In this document: piece after piece, positions 60,006 to 64,000 of the stretch
Numbering within the stretch: position 1 is the first letter of the stretch
Layout: each line of letters starts with the position of its first letter
Made by a program: the position numbers and the translations under genes
The notes under the pieces: model-generated
Database searches by the model: none
Seen by the model: the letters and a program-made list of their open reading frames with translations, nothing else
What the model was told of the DNA's origin: nothing
Source of the DNA: Streptomyces chrestomyceticus JCM 4735
GTDB lineage: Bacteria > Actinomycetota > Actinomycetes > Streptomycetales > Streptomycetaceae
DNA length: 64,000 nt
Direction: 5' to 3'
NCBI RefSeq assembly: GCF_003865135.1
Contig: NZ_BHZC01000001.1
Location: 3,286,001 to 3,350,000 of the forward strand

Positions 60006-63000
60006 TCAGTCCACCACGTGCTGCCCCTCCGGCAGCGCCGAGCAGGCGCTGCGGAACGTGCAGTGGGTGCAGTGCTGCCCCGTGGTGGGCGTGAAGCGCT
60101 CCTCCAGGACGCGGCCCGCGGCGGTGGCCAGCAGCTCGCCCACCCAGTCCCCGCCCAAGGGCCCCTGCGCCTGGACGGCGGGGAGCGCGTCCCCGCCCTC
60201 CTTCTGGGGCGCGCCCAGCCGCAGGTGGACGAGTTCCGCGCCGCCCGGCTCGGGCCGCTGCCCCCCGAAGGCGGCGTCCACCGCGCCGCTGCGCACCGCC
60301 AACTGGTACACGGCGAGCTGCGGGTGCCGGGCGACCTCCGGGCCGGTGGGCTTCTGCTTGCCGGTCTTGAAGTCGACGACGTACGCCCGGCCCTCCGCGT
60401 CCCGCTCGACGCGGTCCATGCTCCCCCGGATGCGGACGGCGTACTCGCCCGCTTCGAGGGTGACGTCGAAGCCGTGCTCGGTCGCGACGGTCTCGCGGCC
60501 CAGCGTGCCGCGCTCCATCACGTGCCAGCGCAGGAAGCGCTCCAGTGCGGCGCGCGCGTTGTCCTTCTCCTGCCGCGACTTCCAGGGGGCGTCGAAGGCG
60601 AGCGCGTCCCATACGGAGTCCAGGCGCTCCATCAGGACGGACAGGTCGGCGGGGGTACGGCCGGAGGCGACCTCGTCGGCGAGGACGTGGACGACGTTGC
60701 CGAAGCCCTGGGCGGCGGTCGCCGGCTTGTCCGCCTTCACCTCGCGTCCCAGGAACCACTGGAGTGCGCAGGTGTTGGCGAGCTGGTCCAGCGCGCTGCC
60801 GGAGAGCGTGACGGGACGGTCGCGGTCGCGCAGCGGCACGGCGCTGTGCGTCGGCTCGTACAGGCCCCACCACTGGTCCGGGTGGGCGGCCGGCACCAGC
60901 GGCTGGCCGTCGTCGTCGCGCAGCGCCGCCAGCTTCGCCAGCCGGCGCGCGGCGGCCTCCCGCAGCGCCGGAGTGGCGTCCGGATCGACGGTGGTGGCCC
61001 GCAGCTCCGCGACGAGCGCGGCGACCGACAGTGGACGGCGGGGGCGCCCGGTGACGTCCTGCGGCTCGACGCCCAGCTCCGTCAGGAAGCGGGACGGCTG
61101 GTCGCCGTCGTCGGACGCGGCCTTGACGGCGGTGACCACCAGGCGCTCCTTGGCCCGGGTCGCCGCCACGTAGAACAGCCGGCGCTCCTCGGTGAGCAGC
61201 GCGCCCGGGGGCAGCGGCTCGGCCAGTCCGTCGCGGCCGATCCGGTCCGCCTCCAGGAGCGAGCCGCGCCGGCGCAGGTCGGGCCAGAGCCCTTCCTGCA
61301 CGCCGGCCACGACGACGAGCCGCCACTCCAGCCCCTTGGAGCGGTGCGCGGTCATCAGGCGCACCGCGTCGGGACGGACGGTCCGGCGGGTCAGGGTGTC
61401 GGCCGCGATGTCCTGGGCGTCCAGCTCCTCCAGGAAGTTCAGCGCGCCCCGGCCGCCGGTACGGGCCTCCGCCCGGGCGGCGGTCTCGAACAGCGCCACG
61501 ACGGCGTCCAGGTCCCGGTCGGCGTTACGGGCCGCCGCGCCACCGCGCCGGGCGGTCCGCTCCAGCCGCTGGGACCAGGTGGGGGTGCCGTCCCACAGGG
61601 TCCAAAGGGCCTCTTCGGCGGTGCCGCCGCGGGCCAGCAGGTCGCGGGTGGTGCGCAGCAGCTCGCCGAGCTGCCGTGCGCCCCGCGCGTACGCCGGATC
61701 GTGCGCGACCAGGCGCTCCGGTTCGGCGAGCGCCCGCGCGATCAGTTCGTCGGAGGGCCGCGGTACGTCGTGCCCGGCGGCCCGCTCCTCCTCACGCAGC
61801 GCCCGCCCGAGCCGGCGCAGGTCGGCGGCGTCCAGACCGCCGAGGGGGGAGGTCAGCAGGTCTATGGCGATTTCGGCGGAGAGGCCGGGGGCCGCCTCGG
61901 CGGCCGGGGTTTCGTCGACCGGGGTGTCACTGGCCGAGACGCCCCCGACCGAGACCCCCTCAGCAGGGACGTCACGGTCTGGGACGTCCTCAGCAGGGAC
62001 CTCCTCGGCAGGGACGTCAGCCACGGAGTCATCCTCGGCGGTCGCGCCATCAGCAGGCGCGGCGACCGGCACAGCAGCCGACGCCGCAGCCGCCGTGGCC
62101 GCCACCCGCAAGGCCGTCAGCAGCGGCGCCACCGCCTGTTCCTGCCGCAGCGGCAGCTCGTCGCCGTCGATCTCCAGGGGCACGCCGGCCGTGGTCAGGG
62201 CCCGGCGCACGCCGGGGAGGGAACGGGCGCCGGCGCGTACGAGGACGGCCATGTCGCGCCACGGCACACCGTCCTCCAGGTGCGCGCGCCGCAGAATGTC
62301 CGCGATGTTGTCCAGCTCGGCGCCCGGCGTCGGGTACGTGAAGACCTCGACGCGGCCGCCGTCCCGTACCGCCGCCAGGTCGCGGTGTGCCCGGACCGCG
62401 CGGGCCGGGAGGCGGGTCAGCGGCATACGGGCGGTGAGCCGCCGGGTGGCCGCCAGCAGGGCCGCGCCCGAGCGGCGGGAGGTGCCGAGCACCTCGACCG
62501 GCGCCGGGGTGCCGTCCGTGCGCGGGAACATCGCCGGGAAGTCGAGGATGCCGTTGACGTCGGCGCCGCGGAAGGCGTAGATCGACTGGTCCGGGTCACC
62601 GAAGGCGACGAGCGTACGGCCGCCCCCGGCCAGCGCGCGCAGCAGCCGTACCTGTGCGGCGTCCGTGTCCTGGTACTCGTCGACGAACACCGCGTCGTAG
62701 CGCGCGGCCAGCTCCGCCGCGACCTCGTCGCGCTCCGCGAGCAGCACCGCGCGGTGCACGAGTTCGGCGTAGTCCAGCATGCCCTGGGCGTCCAGCACGT
62801 CCAGGTACTCGGCGAGGAACCCGGCCGCCGCGCCCCAGTCCGGCCGCCCCGTACGCCGCGCGAAGTCGGCGAGCGCGTCCGGGCCCAGCCCCAGCTCCCG
62901 GCTGCGCGCGAGCACCGCGCGGACCTCGTCCGCGAAGCCGCGCGTCGTCAGGCAGGCGCGCAGTTCGTCCGGCCAGCGCACCCGGGCCCGCCCGGCGGCC

Positions 63001-63494
63001 GCCAGCCCGGCCTGCCCTTCGAGCAGCTCGCGCACGACGAGGTCCTGCTCGGGCCCGGACAACAGCCGCAGCGGGTCGGCGAACAGGTCGGCGTCCTGAT
63101 GGGCCCGTACGAGCGCGTAGCAGTACGAGTGGAAGGTGGTCGCCTGCGGAGCGGCGGTGCTGCCCAGGCGCGCGGCGATCCGGTCCCGCAGTTCGACGGC
63201 GGCCTTGCGGCTGAAGGTCAGCACGAGCAGCCGCTCGGGGTCGGCGCCCTCCTGGACGCGCCGGGCGACCGCCTCCACGAGCGTCGTGGTCTTGCCCGTA
63301 CCCGGGCCGGCGAGGGCCAGCAGCGGCCCGCCGCCGTGGTCAACCACAGCGCGCTGACGTGCGTCCAAAGCAGGAGGGTCCGCCGGTCCCGGCCGGGTAC
63401 GCACCAGTCGGTACGCGCCGGTGGCATCCCGCCGCGCCGGCCGCCGGCGCGGCTGCGCGGACGGCATGGCCGAGGCCGAGAAGGAGGAACTCAC
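60006..63494 (-). CDS. adnA: AdnA-like helicase-nuclease subunit with Fe-S cluster motif
   Basis: An 1162-residue UvrD-family protein with C-terminal nuclease domain. Seen: GPLLALAGPGTGKTTTLVEA (I), DAVFVDEYQDTDAAQ (II), VAFGDPDQSIYAFRGADV (III), MTAHRSKGLEWRLVVVAGVQ (V). The nuclease residues are in IRGSMDRVERDAEGR and YVVDFKTGKQKPTG. One Cys in ANTCALQWFL plus a CTHCTFRSAC group near the C terminus form the four-Cys iron-sulfur site of AddB/Adn-type nucleases. An acidic repeat insertion (VPAEEVPAEDVPDRD) lies near 61950-62035. GTG 63494 is preferred; ATG 63467 is possible. adnB follows after 77 bp. Confidence 0.88.
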   Translation of the reverse strand: MSSSFSASAMPSAQPRRRPARRDATGAYRLVRTRPGPADPPALDARQRAVVDHGGGPLLALAGPGTGKTTTLVEAVARRVQEGADPERLLVLTFSRKAAVELRDRIAARLGSTAAPQATTFHSYCYALVRAHQDADLFADPLRLLSGPEQDLVVRELLEGQAGLAAAGRARVRWPDELRACLTTRGFADEVRAVLARSRELGLGPDALADFARRTGRPDWGAAAGFLAEYLDVLDAQGMLDYAELVHRAVLLAERDEVAAELAARYDAVFVDEYQDTDAAQVRLLRALAGGGRTLVAFGDPDQSIYAFRGADVNGILDFPAMFPRTDGTPAPVEVLGTSRRSGAALLAATRRLTARMPLTRLPARAVRAHRDLAAVRDGGRVEVFTYPTPGAELDNIADILRRAHLEDGVPWRDMAVLVRAGARSLPGVRRALTTAGVPLEIDGDELPLRQEQAVAPLLTALRVAATAAAASAAVPVAAPADGATAEDDSVADVPAEEVPAEDVPDRDVPAEGVSVGGVSASDTPVDETPAAEAAPGLSAEIAIDLLTSPLGGLDAADLRRLGRALREEERAAGHDVPRPSDELIARALAEPERLVAHDPAYARGARQLGELLRTTRDLLARGGTAEEALWTLWDGTPTWSQRLERTARRGGAAARNADRDLDAVVALFETAARAEARTGGRGALNFLEELDAQDIAADTLTRRTVRPDAVRLMTAHRSKGLEWRLVVVAGVQEGLWPDLRRRGSLLEADRIGRDGLAEPLPPGALLTEERRLFYVAATRAKERLVVTAVKAASDDGDQPSRFLTELGVEPQDVTGRPRRPLSVAALVAELRATTVDPDATPALREAAARRLAKLAALRDDDGQPLVPAAHPDQWWGLYEPTHSAVPLRDRDRPVTLSGSALDQLANTCALQWFLGREVKADKPATAAQGFGNVVHVLADEVASGRTPADLSVLMERLDSVWDALAFDAPWKSRQEKDNARAALERFLRWHVMERGTLGRETVATEHGFDVTLEAGEYAVRIRGSMDRVERDAEGRAYVVDFKTGKQKPTGPEVARHPQLAVYQLAVRSGAVDAAFGGQRPEPGGAELVHLRLGAPQKEGGDALPAVQAQGPLGGDWVGELLATAAGRVLEERFTPTTGQHCTHCTFRSACSALPEGQHVVD

Positions 63495-64000
63495 GTGGAT
63501 CGCCGGTCCTGGGAGGAGGTGCTGGTCGTGGTGCGCACCGCGGTGCGGGGCGTGGCGGTGCGGCCACCGCGCCGGACGCCGGGCGGCGGGGCGGTGGTAC
63601 GGACCGTGCCCGACGCTACGCCAGGTGGCGCACGAGCCGCAGTCCGTCCCACGACGGTACGTCGGACAGGTGCCTCCGTGACGGATACGGCGTACGGGAC
63701 GGGTGAGCAGGGCGGGGCGTGCGGGCCGGATGTGGCAGGTCTGCCGGGTGGGACGAAGCAGTCGAAACGGTCTAATGACGCAAATCCGCCGGGCGGACCG
63801 CACGCGCCGCAAGAGCCGCGCACGTCAACCGCCCCCGCCCTGCCGCAGGCCCCGGGGCGCCCGGCCATGACGTCCGGATCAGCCCGCGCCGGCCCCGTAC
63901 GCCCCGGCCCCGCGTCCCCCGGACGGGCGTACTACGGATGCTCCCGCTCCGACCGCACGGTCCCCTCAACCGTTCGTCCCCGGATCGCCCCCGTCCCACC
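63495..64000. other. Gene-free right end of the window
   Basis: No frame in these 506 bases shows coding character together with a ribosome site. It should carry the adnA promoter on the minus strand; I see no convincing hexamers. A gene could begin beyond the right edge. Confidence 0.4.

Overview
The window is very GC-rich (about 72%), with codon use, GTG/TTG starts, 4-bp GTGA/ATGA overlaps and gene content typical of Streptomyces or a close relative in the Streptomycetaceae. Marker genes include sigR-rsrA, a mycoredoxin, wblC (the whiB7 orthologue), uvrD2, adnAB, a UPF0182 membrane protein, a PPA1309-family gene and a DUF2342 gene. It reads as a chromosomal core region with a few accessory genes. 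I see no integrase, transposase, CRISPR array or rRNA.

Layout. 1-3.1 kb: end of a CstA-type permease with its YbdD-like partner, then a DUF3311/sodium-solute symporter pair. 3.2-6.6 kb: a GNAT acetyltransferase and two tandem secreted beta-propeller paralogues. 6.9-10.8 kb: class Ia ribonucleotide reductase nrdAB behind a NrdR-box pair and a cobalamin riboswitch, closed by a strong terminator. 10.9-14.6 kb: a class-A-PBP-like transglycosylase with a damaged transpeptidase domain, peptide deformylase and a TPR protein. 15.2-16.6 kb: the thiol-stress pair sigR-rsrA with an autoregulatory sigma-R promoter. 16.7-25 kb: XRE-cupin regulator, hydrolase, YedK-like SRAP protein, M50-like protease, aroA, rsgA, an SMR exporter facing a TetR regulator, a HisN-like phosphatase and a CBS protein. 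25-27.2 kb: katA and catR, divergent around a Fur-type operator.

28-30.6 kb: two initiator tRNA genes flank a long SEL1-repeat gene. 30.6-40 kb: conserved actinobacterial block of UPF0182, PPA1309, a YlbL/Lon-like PDZ protease, a 59-residue membrane protein, moaE, an SDR epimerase, DUF2342 and a NUDIX hydrolase. 40-44 kb: a TerD-AIM24 fusion followed by two AIM24 paralogues, with a YgjP-type peptidase upstream. 44-47 kb: ThiF-like and ABC1-kinase genes. 47-64 kb: wblC with a long attenuator leader, a frameshifted uvrD2, sigma-R-driven mrx1, an erythromycin-esterase homologue, nudC, an M20 dipeptidase and adnB-adnA. This block resembles the mycobacterial aarF-whiB7-uvrD2-mrx1-nudC-adnBA neighbourhood.

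Themes. Redox stress (SigR/RsrA, mycoredoxin, KatA/CatR), DNA metabolism and repair (NrdAB, YedK, UvrD2, AdnAB) and antibiotic stress (WblC, Ere-like esterase) dominate. The best regulatory observations are the wblC leader, two exact GGAAT-N18-GTT sigma-R promoters, the 7-1-7 dyad inside the katA promoter and the double NrdR/B12 control of nrdAB. All functional calls come from reading motifs by eye; nothing was searched against a database.
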